Shown: positions 8,042 to 17,078 of the stretch, piece after piece
How positions within the stretch are numbered: the first letter of the stretch is position 1
How the letters are laid out: each line of letters begins with the position of its first letter
NCBI GenBank assembly: GCA_042088665.1
Contig: JBELMB010000004.1
Location: forward strand, 12,436-76,435
Origin: JBELMB01 sp042088665
Lineage (GTDB): Bacteria > Pseudomonadota > Alphaproteobacteria > Rhodobacterales > Rhodobacteraceae
Direction of reading: 5' to 3'
Length of the DNA: 64,000 nucleotides
Notes under the pieces: generated by a model
Seen by the model: the letters and a program-made list of their open reading frames with translations, nothing else
Database searches by the model: none
Told to the model about the DNA's origin: nothing
Program-made: the position numbers and the translations under genes

Positions 8042-10246
8042 TCAGCCGATGATCGCGTTCAGCGTCGCCGAGGGGCGCATTACGGCCGCCACCTTGGCCG
8101 GGTCGGTGTGGTAGTAGCCACCCAGATCCGCCGCCGCGCCCTGCGCTGCCGCGAGTTCAGAGATGATGGCCGCTTCACCCTCGGCCAAAGCCTTGGCAAT
8201 GGGGGCGAAATGCGCCGCGAGATCGGCATCCTCGGTCTGCGCCGTCAGGGCCTCTGCCCAGTAGCGCGCAAACCAGTAGTGGCTGTCGCGGTTGTCGGGC
8301 TGGCCCACCTTGCGGCTGGGCGAGTGGTTGTTGTCGAGGATCCCCTGCGTCGCGAGATCGACCGCTTCGCCAAGGACACCCGCCTTGGCGTTGCCCTTGA
8401 CCTCCGCCAGGAACTTGAAGCTCTCGCCAAGGGCGCAGAACTCGCCAAGGCTGTCCCAGCGCAGGTGGTTCTCTTCCTGCAGCTGCTGCACGTGCTTGGG
8501 GGCGGACCCGCCCGCGCCGGTCTCGAACAAACCGCCGCCCTGCATCAGTTTCACGATCGACAGCATCTTGGCCGAGGTCGCCAGTTCGAGGATCGGGAAA
8601 AGATCGGTCAGGTAGTCGCGCAGCACGTTGCCCGTGATCGCGATGGTGTTCTCGCCGTTGGTGATCGTTTCGAGGCTGGCCTTGGTGGCCTCTGCCGGGG
8701 ACATGATCTCGAACTTGTCCGCGACACCGGCGGCCTCCAGCAGCGGCGTCACATAAGCGATCAGCTCTGCGTCATGGGCGCGGGTCCCGTCCAGCCAGAA
8801 GATCGCGCGATATCCGGTGAGCCGCTGGCGGTCGATGGCCAGTTGCACCCAGTCCTCGATCGGGGCCTTGCGGGTGGAGGCGGACCGCCAGATGTCCCCC
8901 TTCTCGACGCTGTGCTGGTGGATCACGGTGCCGTCTGCCGCCACCATCTTGACCACACCATCGGCGGGGATCTCGAAGGTGGTCGGGTGAGAGCCGTATT
9001 CTTCGGCCTTCTGCGCCATCAGGCCGAGGTTCTGCACGGTGCCGACAGTGGCCGGGTTCAGCTTGCCATTGGCTTTGAAGAACTTGATCGTCTCGTCGTA
9101 GACCGGCGCATAAGAGTTGTCCGGGATCACGCAATTGGTGTCGGATTCCTTGCCATCCGGCCCCCAGCCCTTGCCACCTGCACGGATCAGCGCGGGGATC
9201 GAGGCGTCGATGATCACATCGGACGGCACGTGCAGGTTGGTCAGACCCTTGTCCGAATCCACCATGTACATGGGCGGACGCTCTGCGGTGACGGCATCGA
9301 TGGCGGCCATGATCTCTGCGTCGTCCTTGACGCGCGCCAGCAGGTCACCCAGACCCTGATTGGGATTGACGCCCAGCTCGGCCATGCGGTCGCCGAACTG
9401 CTCGAACACCGGTGCCAGCCAGACCTTGACTGCGTGGCCAAAGATGATCGGGTCAGAGACCTTCATCATCGTGGCCTTCAGGTGAATGGAGAAGAGCGTG
9501 CCTTCGTCCCGCGTCTTGGCAACTTCTTCGGTGAGGAAGGCCGACAGCGCCTTCGCGGACATGAAGGCGGCGTCCAGAACCGTCCCGGGCGTGAAGCTCA
9601 GCCCATCTTTCAGAACGACCTCGCCGGCCGCGCTTTCCAGCACGATCTTGACCTCTGCACCGTCGGTCAGCGTGGCCGACACCTCGTTGGTGCGGAAATC
9701 GCCGCCTGACATGGAGGACACGCGGGTCTTGCTCTCGGACGTCCACTCCCCCATGCGATGCGGGTTGTCCTGCGCATACTTCTTTACGGCGGCGGCGGCG
9801 CGACGGTCAGAGTTGCCTTCGCGCAGGACCGGGTTCACGGCGGAGCCCTTGATGGTGTCGTATTTTGCGCGCACGGCCTTGTCTTCGTCGCTGGTCGGGC
9901 TCTCGGGGTAGTCGGGCAGGGCGTAGCCTTGCGACTGGAGCTCTTTCACCGTTGCAACAAGCTGCGGCACGGAGGCCGAGATGTTCGGCAGCTTGACCAC
10001 ATTGGCCTCGGGTGTCTTCACCAGCTCGCCAAGGATCGCCAGATCGTTGGGGATCTGCTGCTCTGCGGTCAGCGCCTCGGGGAAGGTCGCGATGATGCGT
10101 CCCGCGAGGCTGATGTCCTTGGTGCCGATGGTGACGCCGGCGGCGCTCGCAAAGCTCTTGATGATCGGCAGCAGGGAGGCCGAAGCCAACTCAGGTGCTT
10201 CGTCAACCTTGGTATAAATAATGTCGGGCGTGGTCTGATCGGACAT
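8042..10246 (-). CDS. icd: Monomeric NADP-dependent isocitrate dehydrogenase
   Basis: A 734-residue IDH of the monomeric (about 80 kDa) class. It oxidises isocitrate to 2-oxoglutarate with NADP in the TCA cycle and is unrelated in size to the 400-residue dimeric type. Residues matching the Azotobacter enzyme are present: Ser135, Asn138, Arg142 and Arg148 in GSAVNPVLREGNSDRR, Lys257 in HLKATMMK, Asp347 in VIIDASIPA, and Tyr417 in EEYGSHPTTFE. A GAGGG ribosome site precedes the ATG. It is monocistronic, with its own terminator. Confidence 0.98.
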   Translation of the reverse strand: MSDQTTPDIIYTKVDEAPELASASLLPIIKSFASAAGVTIGTKDISLAGRIIATFPEALTAEQQIPNDLAILGELVKTPEANVVKLPNISASVPQLVATVKELQSQGYALPDYPESPTSDEDKAVRAKYDTIKGSAVNPVLREGNSDRRAAAAVKKYAQDNPHRMGEWTSESKTRVSSMSGGDFRTNEVSATLTDGAEVKIVLESAAGEVVLKDGLSFTPGTVLDAAFMSAKALSAFLTEEVAKTRDEGTLFSIHLKATMMKVSDPIIFGHAVKVWLAPVFEQFGDRMAELGVNPNQGLGDLLARVKDDAEIMAAIDAVTAERPPMYMVDSDKGLTNLHVPSDVIIDASIPALIRAGGKGWGPDGKESDTNCVIPDNSYAPVYDETIKFFKANGKLNPATVGTVQNLGLMAQKAEEYGSHPTTFEIPADGVVKMVAADGTVIHQHSVEKGDIWRSASTRKAPIEDWVQLAIDRQRLTGYRAIFWLDGTRAHDAELIAYVTPLLEAAGVADKFEIMSPAEATKASLETITNGENTIAITGNVLRDYLTDLFPILELATSAKMLSIVKLMQGGGLFETGAGGSAPKHVQQLQEENHLRWDSLGEFCALGESFKFLAEVKGNAKAGVLGEAVDLATQGILDNNHSPSRKVGQPDNRDSHYWFARYWAEALTAQTEDADLAAHFAPIAKALAEGEAAIISELAAAQGAAADLGGYYHTDPAKVAAVMRPSATLNAIIG

Positions 10247-10815
10247 GGGATCCCTCTTGAGTGTGCTGGCGCGAGTGTTGCGCCTTCCCTAGAGCATCAC
10301 CGGCAATGCGTCTACAGTATGCGGCGGTATACACTGTCGCATGTCGTCGCGGCAAAGTCCTGCGCTTCGAGGATCAAGACACCCTCGGCAGGCCGCGAAA
10401 TTCATAGTCTTCCGCACCAAGGGGTGGCTGGCCTGTCCCAATCAGGGCTATATCTGGAGGCCGCAAACCCACTCTGAGGCCTTTTTGTCCCAGTTTGGCG
10501 GCCGGGATGCGCGCTCTCGCGTTAACACTTTATGAACAAGCAAGCTGGTGCCGAATCGGTCTTGAAACAGAAAGCATGGGATTCCAGCCGCTTGGAAAAC
10601 GTCGCGCCAGTCACCTGCTGCCTTGCTGTGGATAAAACCTGCCTGTGTTGCAGATTTACCCCGCTCAGGGGTTTCCGCGCATCAATCGAGGTTCAAATTG
10701 TCGCCTCTTTGACCGTTCGCGTGTAGCCATGTTCCGAAAGCGGGCAAAATACGTCGGGTAACGTCCTCGGCGTGCATCAGGCTTTGCATAAAAAACGTTT
10801 AAGACGAGGACGACA
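10247..10815. other. Divergent intergenic region between icd and the Wza-like gene
   Basis: 569 bp that must hold both promoters. Apart from a candidate operator near 10314 I see no gene. A 64-codon frame from 10532 has no ribosome site and no protein-like composition. The stretch is less GC-rich near 10505-10570 and 10785-10805 than the surrounding genes. Confidence 0.4.
10314..10337. promoter_or_regulatory. Candidate palindromic operator upstream of icd
   Basis: Imperfect inverted repeat ACAGTAT-N8-ATACACTGT, 68 bp upstream of the icd start. The outer ACAGT/ACTGT arms match exactly. GTATAC-type half sites are used by several GntR-family regulators, but assigning this one is inference only. 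Confidence 0.25.
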
Positions 10816-12216
10816 ATGAGCGGTTTCTCCTATGCGCGTGGCAGCCTGGGTTCGGGATTCATATGGCTCTCGGCCCCATTGAGACGCGCGCTGTTAGGGG
10901 CCGCCTTGGTTTTCCCCCTCACCGCCTGCGGTGTGACCTACAACAGTTCCGCAGTCACCGAACGCGATGACGAGGCGCCGGTCACGGTTGTCACCATGAC
11001 GCCGAGCGCGATCCGCGCCGCGAATGCGACACCCTACGCCCCGCGCGGTCTGCCCAGCGTGTTCTACGCCGTGGCGGGCAGCGGAAACGTGGCGACCGCC
11101 GGTGGCGTGCCAGCGCCGCCCTACCTGCCCAACGAACAGCGCGAGGCGCTGGAGTATCGCCCGCTGCCCGACGTCGCACCGCAATCCTATCGCATTGGTG
11201 TGGGCGACGTTCTGCTGCTGGCGACCCGCGGTCGCGGCGACACCATCGAGCAGCTGACCGGCCTTCTGGCCGCTGCGAACCAGCGCGAAGGCTATACCGT
11301 GCGCGACGATGGCACGATCTCCATCCCGGATGTCGGCGCTTTCAACGTTCTGGGCCTGACCGTCGATCAGGTCGAGCAGCAGCTCTTCCAGCTTCTCGTG
11401 GAAAACCAGATCGACCCGTCGTTCAGCGTCGAGATCAGCGAATTCAACTCGCAGCGCGTCGCCGTCGGTGGTGCCGTGCGCACGCCGCAGCTGGTGCCGA
11501 TCACGCTGAACCCGCTGACGCTGGGGGATGCGCTTGTGGCCGCCGGTGACATCGCCGTCCGCGACCGCGAGTTTGCCTCGATCCGCGTCTATCGCGACGG
11601 CACGCTCTATCAGATCCCTCTGGACCTCTACTTCGAGAATCAGGGCCTGCAGCGCAAGGTGCTGCAGCCGGGCGACGCCGTGTTCGTCGACACCAACTAC
11701 GACCTCGACCGCGCGCTCGAATTCTATCAGGCCCGCATCGACGTGATCTCCCTGCGCACCGAAGTGCGTTCGCAGGCGCTTGATGCGCTGGCGACGGAAA
11801 TCACCCTGCGCCGCAACGTGCTTGAGGATCAGCGCCGCAACTTCGAACGTCGCGAAGCGCTGGGCGCGGAGAAGCGCGACTACGTCTACCTCTCCGGCGA
11901 AGTGACAAAGCAGACCCGTCTGCCGCTGCCCTACAACCAGCAGGCCACGCTTGCGGATATCCTCTACGGTGCCGGCGGGTTCGACAACACGACAGGCGAT
12001 CCGACCAACATCTACGTGATGCGCGGAAGCGCCTCCGGGGTGGTTGCCTATCACCTGAACGCCCGCAACGCGGCAGATTATGTCCTGACGACGCATTTCC
12101 AGATGCGCCCAAGCGATGTGATCTTCATCGAAGAGCAGCCCATCACCAAATGGAATCGCTCTGTCAGCCAGTTGGTGCCATCGCTCATCCAGGCGGCGAA
12201 CGCAGCGACCAACTGA
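10816..12216 (+). CDS. Wza-like polysaccharide export lipoprotein
   Basis: A 466-residue outer-membrane export protein. The N-terminus has a lipoprotein signal with lipobox LTAC, acylated Cys at residue 38. A Poly_export domain starts around 124 (SYRIGVGDVLLL...) with the repeat DDGTISIPDVGAFNVLGLT. Two SLBB-like beta-grasp segments follow (VAVGGAVRTPQLVPI near 215 and YVYLSGEVTKQTRLPL near 357), separated by a helical segment near 290-345. GAGGACGA precedes the ATG. It would form the outer-membrane channel for capsule or exopolysaccharide. The inner-membrane partner Wzc/Wzx is not nearby, but a phosphatase gene follows. Confidence 0.88.
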   Translation: MSGFSYARGSLGSGFIWLSAPLRRALLGAALVFPLTACGVTYNSSAVTERDDEAPVTVVTMTPSAIRAANATPYAPRGLPSVFYAVAGSGNVATAGGVPAPPYLPNEQREALEYRPLPDVAPQSYRIGVGDVLLLATRGRGDTIEQLTGLLAAANQREGYTVRDDGTISIPDVGAFNVLGLTVDQVEQQLFQLLVENQIDPSFSVEISEFNSQRVAVGGAVRTPQLVPITLNPLTLGDALVAAGDIAVRDREFASIRVYRDGTLYQIPLDLYFENQGLQRKVLQPGDAVFVDTNYDLDRALEFYQARIDVISLRTEVRSQALDALATEITLRRNVLEDQRRNFERREALGAEKRDYVYLSGEVTKQTRLPLPYNQQATLADILYGAGGFDNTTGDPTNIYVMRGSASGVVAYHLNARNAADYVLTTHFQMRPSDVIFIEEQPITKWNRSVSQLVPSLIQAANAATN

Positions 12217-12382
12217 TAAACCTAAAGATGAACAATGCGTCGGGGGCCAAGTGCCCCTGCGCTGGATTCTGCCCAATAGGCAGGAACTCGCCATAAATTT
12301 GAGCGGTATTCCCCGGAGGAAGCCCCCCTGACACGACTGATATCTTGTCAGAACTTAACCGCCTGCCCATATACGAGTCATT

Positions 12383-13147
12383 ATGAGCTGGTTAAGAACA
12401 TTGGTGTCCAAGCGCCCTGATCGCCCAATAGCGTCAGGGTTCCCGTCCTTCACGGCCCCGGTGGCACCTGACGCACCCTTTTACGCGATCGGAGATATCC
12501 ACGGCTCCATTACAGCCCTGGAAGCCCTCCTGATCAAAATCGAATCCGTGGATTCAAATCCCCGGGTGGTCTGTGTGGGTGACTACATCGACCGAGGTGA
12601 CGACTCCGCCAACGTCCTGCGTTGGCTGAAACGCTTGAACGAGGAATTCGGCGACAGCTTCACCTGTCTGATGGGCAACCACGAACAGATGCTGCTGCGG
12701 TTCCTCGAAAACCCTTCCATGTATGGCGACCGCTGGTTCCGCCATGGCGGGCTGCAGACCCTTGCGAGCTACAACGTGTCCCGGCCGTCGAATGGCAGCG
12801 ACGAAGGTGTGCGGGACAACCTCTTTGACGCCATGGGCGAAGATATGGTGGTCTGGCTCGCGAACCTGCCGCTGGTCTGGCAAAGCGGCAACGTCGCCGT
12901 CGTGCATGCCGCCGCAGATCCCATTCTGCCGCTGGAGGCGCAGTCCGATCAGGTGCTGCGCTGGGGTCACCCGGACTTCTTCTCGGTGCCGCGGACGGAT
13001 GGCATCTGGGTCGTGCACGGCCATACCATTGTCGATCAGGCGGAGGCCGTCGACGGACGCATTTCCGTCGATACGGGGGCCTATGCCACCGGCAGCCTGA
13101 CCGCCGCCTACGTGGCGCCCGGCGGCGTCAGCTTTCTGTCCACCTGA
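12383..13147 (+). CDS. PPP-family metallophosphatase (serine/threonine phosphatase-like)
   Basis: 254 residues with the complete metallophosphoesterase signature: GDIHG at 37-41, GDYIDRG at 66-72, GNHE at 98-101, then VVHAAADP and VVHGHT. These motifs bind two metal ions and match bacterial PrpA/ApaH-type phosphoprotein phosphatases. No signal peptide is visible. It lies 166 bp after the Wza-like gene on the same strand, and related phosphatases are often found in exopolysaccharide loci of Rhodobacteraceae. Protein substrates are therefore plausible but not shown. Confidence 0.88.
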   Translation: MSWLRTLVSKRPDRPIASGFPSFTAPVAPDAPFYAIGDIHGSITALEALLIKIESVDSNPRVVCVGDYIDRGDDSANVLRWLKRLNEEFGDSFTCLMGNHEQMLLRFLENPSMYGDRWFRHGGLQTLASYNVSRPSNGSDEGVRDNLFDAMGEDMVVWLANLPLVWQSGNVAVVHAAADPILPLEAQSDQVLRWGHPDFFSVPRTDGIWVVHGHTIVDQAEAVDGRISVDTGAYATGSLTAAYVAPGGVSFLST

Positions 13148-13308
13148 ACACGCCCACGCGCTGCGCGTGAATTGGGCAGCGCACAAAAAAAACCGGCGCG
13201 CGGCTGGCCAAGCGGTTTGACGAGCGTCCCCTGTGCTCCAGAGCCCTTGCCCTTTGAAATCCTATCGATACCCTCGGCGCCACGAAACGATAGACAGGGA
13301 GCTCTAAC

Positions 13309-14139
13309 ATGACACGTTTTTCCACAGCCATGGCCACTGTGCTGGCCACCTTGATCCCCGCAACCGCCATTGCCGAATGCACCAATGACACCTGGAACAA
13401 GGTGATGGAGCGCGGCAAACTCGTCGTTGGCGTAAAGGCCGACTACAAGCCCTGGGGCTTCCGTGACACCGACGGCAGCCTCGTCGGCATGGAAATCGAC
13501 ATGGCCGGCGATGTGGCCGCGACCATGGGCGTCGAGCTTGAGCTCGTGCCGGTGCAATCCTCCAACCGGATGCAGTTCCTCGAGCAGGGCAAGATCGACC
13601 TGATGATCGCCACCATGTCCGACCGTCTGGACCGTCGCGAGATCGTCGGCATCGTCGGCCCGAACTACTACACATCCGGCACCAACCTGCTGGCCCCAAA
13701 GGCGCTCGGCCTGAGCGACTGGAACGAGCTGTCCGGCAAGCCCGTCTGCGGCAAGCAGGGTGCCTTCTACAACCAGATCGTCGAAGAGCGCTATGACGCA
13801 ACCATTGTGGCTTTCGTCGGAAACGCCGAGGCCAAGCAGGCGCTGCGCGACAAGAAGTGCATCGGCTGGGTCTATGACGACAGCTCCATCATGGCCGACC
13901 TCGCGTCCGGCGAATGGGATGACTTCGAAATGCCCATGGCCACCGAAGACGACAACCCCTGGGCGCTGGCCGTGCCGAAAGCCGAAGAAAACTGCGTCTT
14001 TGGTCGCTTCATGTCTGGCATGCAGTACTCATGGCACAAGGACGGCACGCTGATCGAGCTCGAAGCCAAATGGGGCATCCAGCCGACCAGCTACCTGGCC
14101 AACGAGTCCGAAAAGTTCAGCGACTGGCTGGCGGAATAA
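13309..14139 (+). CDS. Amino acid ABC transporter, periplasmic binding protein (family 3)
   Basis: 276 residues with a signal peptide (cleavage near AIA-E, residues 22-23). The SBP_bac_3 fold is recognisable from GKLVVGVKADYKPWGFRDTDGSLVGMEIDMA, SSNRMQFLEQGKIDLMIATMS, and the hinge region with YYTSGTNLL. It captures a polar amino acid in the periplasm and delivers it to the permeases encoded downstream. The exact ligand cannot be read from sequence. The gap to the permease gene holds a large hairpin, which may let the binding protein be made in excess. Confidence 0.92.
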   Translation: MTRFSTAMATVLATLIPATAIAECTNDTWNKVMERGKLVVGVKADYKPWGFRDTDGSLVGMEIDMAGDVAATMGVELELVPVQSSNRMQFLEQGKIDLMIATMSDRLDRREIVGIVGPNYYTSGTNLLAPKALGLSDWNELSGKPVCGKQGAFYNQIVEERYDATIVAFVGNAEAKQALRDKKCIGWVYDDSSIMADLASGEWDDFEMPMATEDDNPWALAVPKAEENCVFGRFMSGMQYSWHKDGTLIELEAKWGIQPTSYLANESEKFSDWLAE

Positions 14140-14212
14140 CCTTCTCGCAACGTGGCAGGGGGCCCCTTGGGTGCTCCCTGCAGACCGGTCGCCCTTGGCT
14201 GCGTCGCGCCGT

Positions 14213-14271
14213 GAGTATTTGAAAAACAGAGAAGCCCAGAGCGCTTGTGTTTCTCTGTTTCGAAAATACTC
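14213..14271 (+). repeat. Long inverted repeat between binding-protein and permease genes
   Basis: Arms GAGTATTT-GA-AAACAGAGAA (from 14213) and TTCTCTGTTT-CGA-AAATACTC (to 14271) pair almost completely around a 16-nt loop. It is AT-rich compared with the flanks, and the flanking sequence resembles intergenic palindromes I associate with roseobacters. It lies 74 bp after the binding-protein stop. Likely roles are mRNA 3'-end stabilisation or partial termination; there is no clean T-run. Confidence 0.6.
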
Positions 14272-14351
14272 CGGGGGAGCGCGTCAGCGCGGGGGCAGAG
14301 CCCCCTCTTGCGGGGCAACTGGACCAGCCGATACGTCAAACAGGGGCATGC

Positions 14352-15107
14352 ATGCTTGACGCCTTCACGGAGTTCTTCCGCCAACTGGCCGCAGATCATC
14401 CGACGTGGAACTTCATCTTCTTTTACCAAGAGCGACAATGGAACAAGGTGGTCGGCGGTCTCTGGCTGACGATCCAGCTGTCGATTGCCTGCGTGATCTT
14501 TTCCGTGATCATCGGCATTCTTGGCGCCGCCATGCAAGGCGCGCGGTCGCGGCTCGCGCGCGGGGTGGTGAATGGCTACATCCAGTTCTTTCGCAACACG
14601 CCGCCCTTTGTGCAGCTCTTGTTCTTTTACTTTGCACTCGGACGGTTCACGCCCACCTACAGCCCTGACGGCTGGTTGGAAGTGCCGATCATTTCTGCGA
14701 CAGGTTGGGCGATCATCTCGCTGAGCTTCTTTGCAGGCGCTTTCAACGTCGAGATCTTTCGTGCCGGTATCGAAGCCGTGCCCAAGAGCACGCAGGAGGC
14801 GGCGCAATCGCTCGGGTTCACGCGGCTTCAAACCTATCGTTTGATCGTCCTGCCGCTGGCGATGCGGGTCTCGCTGCCCGCGCTGAACAACAACCTTGTG
14901 AACCTCGTCAAGACCACCACGCAGGCCTTTGTCATTGCGGTGCCGGAATTGCTGTACCAGTCGATCACCATCTGGAACGATTTTCCCTCTGCGCAGAACC
15001 CCATGATGTTGGTGCTGTTTGTCAGTTATCTCTGCCTCGTCGGGGTCCTGGTCATGGGTATGACCCGTTGGGAGCGCAAGATGCGCATCCCGGGCTACGG
15101 AGGCTGA
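14352..15107 (+). CDS. Amino acid ABC transporter permease 1
   Basis: 251 residues from the ATG at 14352, which has AGGGG just upstream. A longer frame from 14247 would read through the intergenic palindrome. HisM-type inner-membrane permease with about five membrane spans, the FFRNTPPFVQLLFFYF segment (79-94), and an EAA loop EIFRAGIEAVPKSTQEAAQSLG (134-155) that contacts the ATPase. The next permease starts 2 bases after the stop. Confidence 0.92.
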   Translation: MLDAFTEFFRQLAADHPTWNFIFFYQERQWNKVVGGLWLTIQLSIACVIFSVIIGILGAAMQGARSRLARGVVNGYIQFFRNTPPFVQLLFFYFALGRFTPTYSPDGWLEVPIISATGWAIISLSFFAGAFNVEIFRAGIEAVPKSTQEAAQSLGFTRLQTYRLIVLPLAMRVSLPALNNNLVNLVKTTTQAFVIAVPELLYQSITIWNDFPSAQNPMMLVLFVSYLCLVGVLVMGMTRWERKMRIPGYGG

Positions 15108-15108
15108 C

Positions 15109-16005
15109 ATGAGATCCTTTCCCGGCATCAACGCCCCCGCCCGCACTGACCTTCCCGTCATGCATTCGCACGCCGCGCTGTACCGCGCGCCTTCCCGCAT
15201 CGGCTTTTCCGAATGGCTGGCGGCGATCCCCCTTTGGGTTTTCTGCCTTGCCTCGGTCAGCCTCGTGCTTTGGCCTCTGATGGCCGGGGCGCAGGCCATC
15301 GGCACCGACGACCTGCCTCAGGGGCCGCTGGTCTCGCTGTGGCGCTGGGTGCCCTTCATCCTGTTTCAGGGCTTTGTCTTCACCCTGATCATCAGCTTTC
15401 TGACCATGGTCGTGGGCACCTTTCTCGGGGTCTTTCTCGGGTTGGGACAGCTGTCCCCGATCAAGCCGCTGTCCTGGGTGTCGATGGTGATCACCCAGAT
15501 CTTTCGCAACTCGCCCTGGTTGGTGCTCTTGTTCATCGTGATGCTGTCCTTCCCGTTCGAGTTCGAAGTGGCGGGCATGATCATCCCGGTGCCCGATTGG
15601 GCCAAGGCGGTCATTGGCCTCGCCCTTCCGGTCATGGCCAACATCTCGGAAATCGTGAGGGGCGCGGTGAACTCCGTCCCCACCGGCCAGTGGGAGGCCG
15701 CCGAAAGCCTCGCCTTCAGCCGCCGTCAGACGCTTTTCCAGATCATCCTCCCGCAGTGTATCAAGCGGATGATCCCCCCCTGGATGAACTGGTACGCGAT
15801 CCTCACCATGGCCACACCGATCGTGTCGATCCTCGGCGTCGAAGAGGTTCTGAACCTCACCCGTCAAGCCATCGAGGCAGAAAACAACCGTCCCGAACTG
15901 CTTGTGCCGTTCTACGGCTTTGTCCTGCTGATCTTCTTTCTCTACTGCTATCCGATCGCGCTTCTGACCGTACGGTTGGAAAAACGCTTTGTGCTGAAAC
16001 TGTGA
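15109..16005 (+). CDS. Amino acid ABC transporter permease 2
   Basis: 298 residues with a soluble N-terminus of about 35 residues. Hydrophobic spans follow near 37-63, 83-112, 131-150 and 165-180, with more at the C-terminus. The EAA-type loop EIVRGAVNSVPTGQWEAAESLAF (181-203) and IFRNSPWLVLLF match the polar amino acid permease family. It pairs with permease 1 to form the membrane channel. The ATPase gene follows after 10 bp. Confidence 0.92.
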   Translation: MRSFPGINAPARTDLPVMHSHAALYRAPSRIGFSEWLAAIPLWVFCLASVSLVLWPLMAGAQAIGTDDLPQGPLVSLWRWVPFILFQGFVFTLIISFLTMVVGTFLGVFLGLGQLSPIKPLSWVSMVITQIFRNSPWLVLLFIVMLSFPFEFEVAGMIIPVPDWAKAVIGLALPVMANISEIVRGAVNSVPTGQWEAAESLAFSRRQTLFQIILPQCIKRMIPPWMNWYAILTMATPIVSILGVEEVLNLTRQAIEAENNRPELLVPFYGFVLLIFFLYCYPIALLTVRLEKRFVLKL

Positions 16006-16015
16006 AGGTGCCCGA

Positions 16016-16762
16016 ATGACCTGGACCCCCGACATGCCCATCGTCTCCATCAAGGAGGTGCACAAGAGTTTTGGCGATCTCGAAGTGCTGAAGGGCGTTT
16101 CGCTTGATGTGATGAAGGGCGAGGTGATCTGCATCATCGGTCCGTCCGGCTCCGGCAAATCGACCTTGATCCGCTGCATCAATGCGCTGAACGACATCCA
16201 GTCCGGATCCATCAAGGTGGAGGGCCAAGAGGTGCACACCCCCGACCTTGACGCATTGGAACTGCGCAAGAAGGTCGGCATGGTGTTCCAGCAGTACAAC
16301 CTGTTTCCGCACAAGACCGCGTTGGAAAACATCATGATGGCGCCGGTGAAGGTGCTCAAGGAACCCCCCGAAGAAGTGGCCGCCCGCGCCCGCATGCTGC
16401 TCAAGAAGGTGCGGCTGGAGGGCAAGGAAGACGCCTTTCCCGGAGAGCTTTCCGGCGGCCAGCAACAGCGCGTGGCCATCGCCCGCAGTCTGGCAATGCA
16501 GCCCGACGTGATGCTGTTCGACGAGGTCACCGCCGCGCTGGACCCGGAGACGGTGAAAGAGGTGTTGGTCACGATCAAGGACCTCGCCGCCGATGGAATG
16601 ACCTGCATTCTTGTCACGCACGAAATGGGCTTTGCCCGGGAACTGGCGGATTGCATCTATTTCACCGACCGTGGTGTGATCGTCGAAAGCGGCCCGCCCG
16701 CGACCTTTTTTGACGAGGCAAAGGACCCGCGGACCAGGGAATTCCTCAGTCAGATCCTGTGA
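16016..16762 (+). CDS. Amino acid ABC transporter ATP-binding protein
   Basis: 248 residues. Walker A GPSGSGKST (42-50), Q-loop near FQQYNLFPH (91-99), signature LSGGQQQR (145-152), Walker B VMLFDE (165-170), and a switch His in VTHEMGFA. It energises the importer formed with the preceding genes. The D-loop region reads DEVTAALDPE, as in GlnQ/HisP relatives. Its 3' end overlaps the convergent DUF6356 gene by 17 bp. Confidence 0.96.
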   Translation: MTWTPDMPIVSIKEVHKSFGDLEVLKGVSLDVMKGEVICIIGPSGSGKSTLIRCINALNDIQSGSIKVEGQEVHTPDLDALELRKKVGMVFQQYNLFPHKTALENIMMAPVKVLKEPPEEVAARARMLLKKVRLEGKEDAFPGELSGGQQQRVAIARSLAMQPDVMLFDEVTAALDPETVKEVLVTIKDLAADGMTCILVTHEMGFARELADCIYFTDRGVIVESGPPATFFDEAKDPRTREFLSQIL

Positions 16763-16964
16763 CACCCCGCGCATGGGTCTTGTCATGGAGGTCCGCGATC
16801 AGTCGGCTTGCCGTGCGCGCGCACAGCGCGGGGATTACCGCGTGCAGGGCAGCAGCCCCGGCAGCCAAGGCCAGTCGTGCCGAGATTCCCGCAGCAAAGC
16901 GCGCGTGTTGCAGATAGTTTTCGTCGACAGACCGCGGATGGGCGAGAAAAATACGTGTCATCAT
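16746..16964 (-). CDS. Small DUF6356 family protein
   Basis: A 72-residue protein, MMTRIFLAHPRSVDENYLQH... with a central hydrophobic Ala/Leu-rich helix (about 24-45) and the ending TASRLIADLHDKTHARG. This matches DUF6356, small alphaproteobacterial proteins sometimes labelled capsule-biosynthesis proteins. Function is unknown; the hydrophobic centre suggests membrane association. AAGGAG lies 7 nt upstream of the ATG at 16964, supporting this short start over a much longer open frame. It is divergent from the Lrp-type regulator, so the two share a 114-bp promoter region. Confidence 0.72.
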   Translation of the reverse strand: MMTRIFLAHPRSVDENYLQHARFAAGISARLALAAGAAALHAVIPALCARTASRLIADLHDKTHARGVTGSD

Positions 16965-17078
16965 CAGGGGGCTCCTTTTGCCGTTGCGCCCAACCTGCAC
17001 AAGATCTCGCGAGAGCTGATCCCAATTTTCATGCCAGATGCGTTGATCTTGGGATAATCTCCCAATACTTTGCCGGGT

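Noticed and set aside
7775..9709. A 644-codon plus-strand reading frame across icd
   Set aside because: It is the antisense of the unmistakable icd gene, with Arg/His/Gly-rich shadow composition and no family match.
10532..10726. A 64-codon frame starting MNKQAGAESV in the icd/wza gap
   Set aside because: No ribosome binding site, no recognisable family, and AT/GC pattern by codon position not gene-like.
10894..12294. A 466-codon minus-strand frame across the Wza-like gene
   Set aside because: Antisense shadow of a gene with a lipobox and Poly_export domain; composition is His/Arg/Val-rich and no ribosome site is visible.
13160..13200. Terminator after the phosphatase gene (GCGCTGC...GCAGCGC followed by AAAAAAAA)
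   Set aside because: The homopolymer is A on the coding strand, not T, and the minus-strand orientation would put the T-run upstream of the stem.
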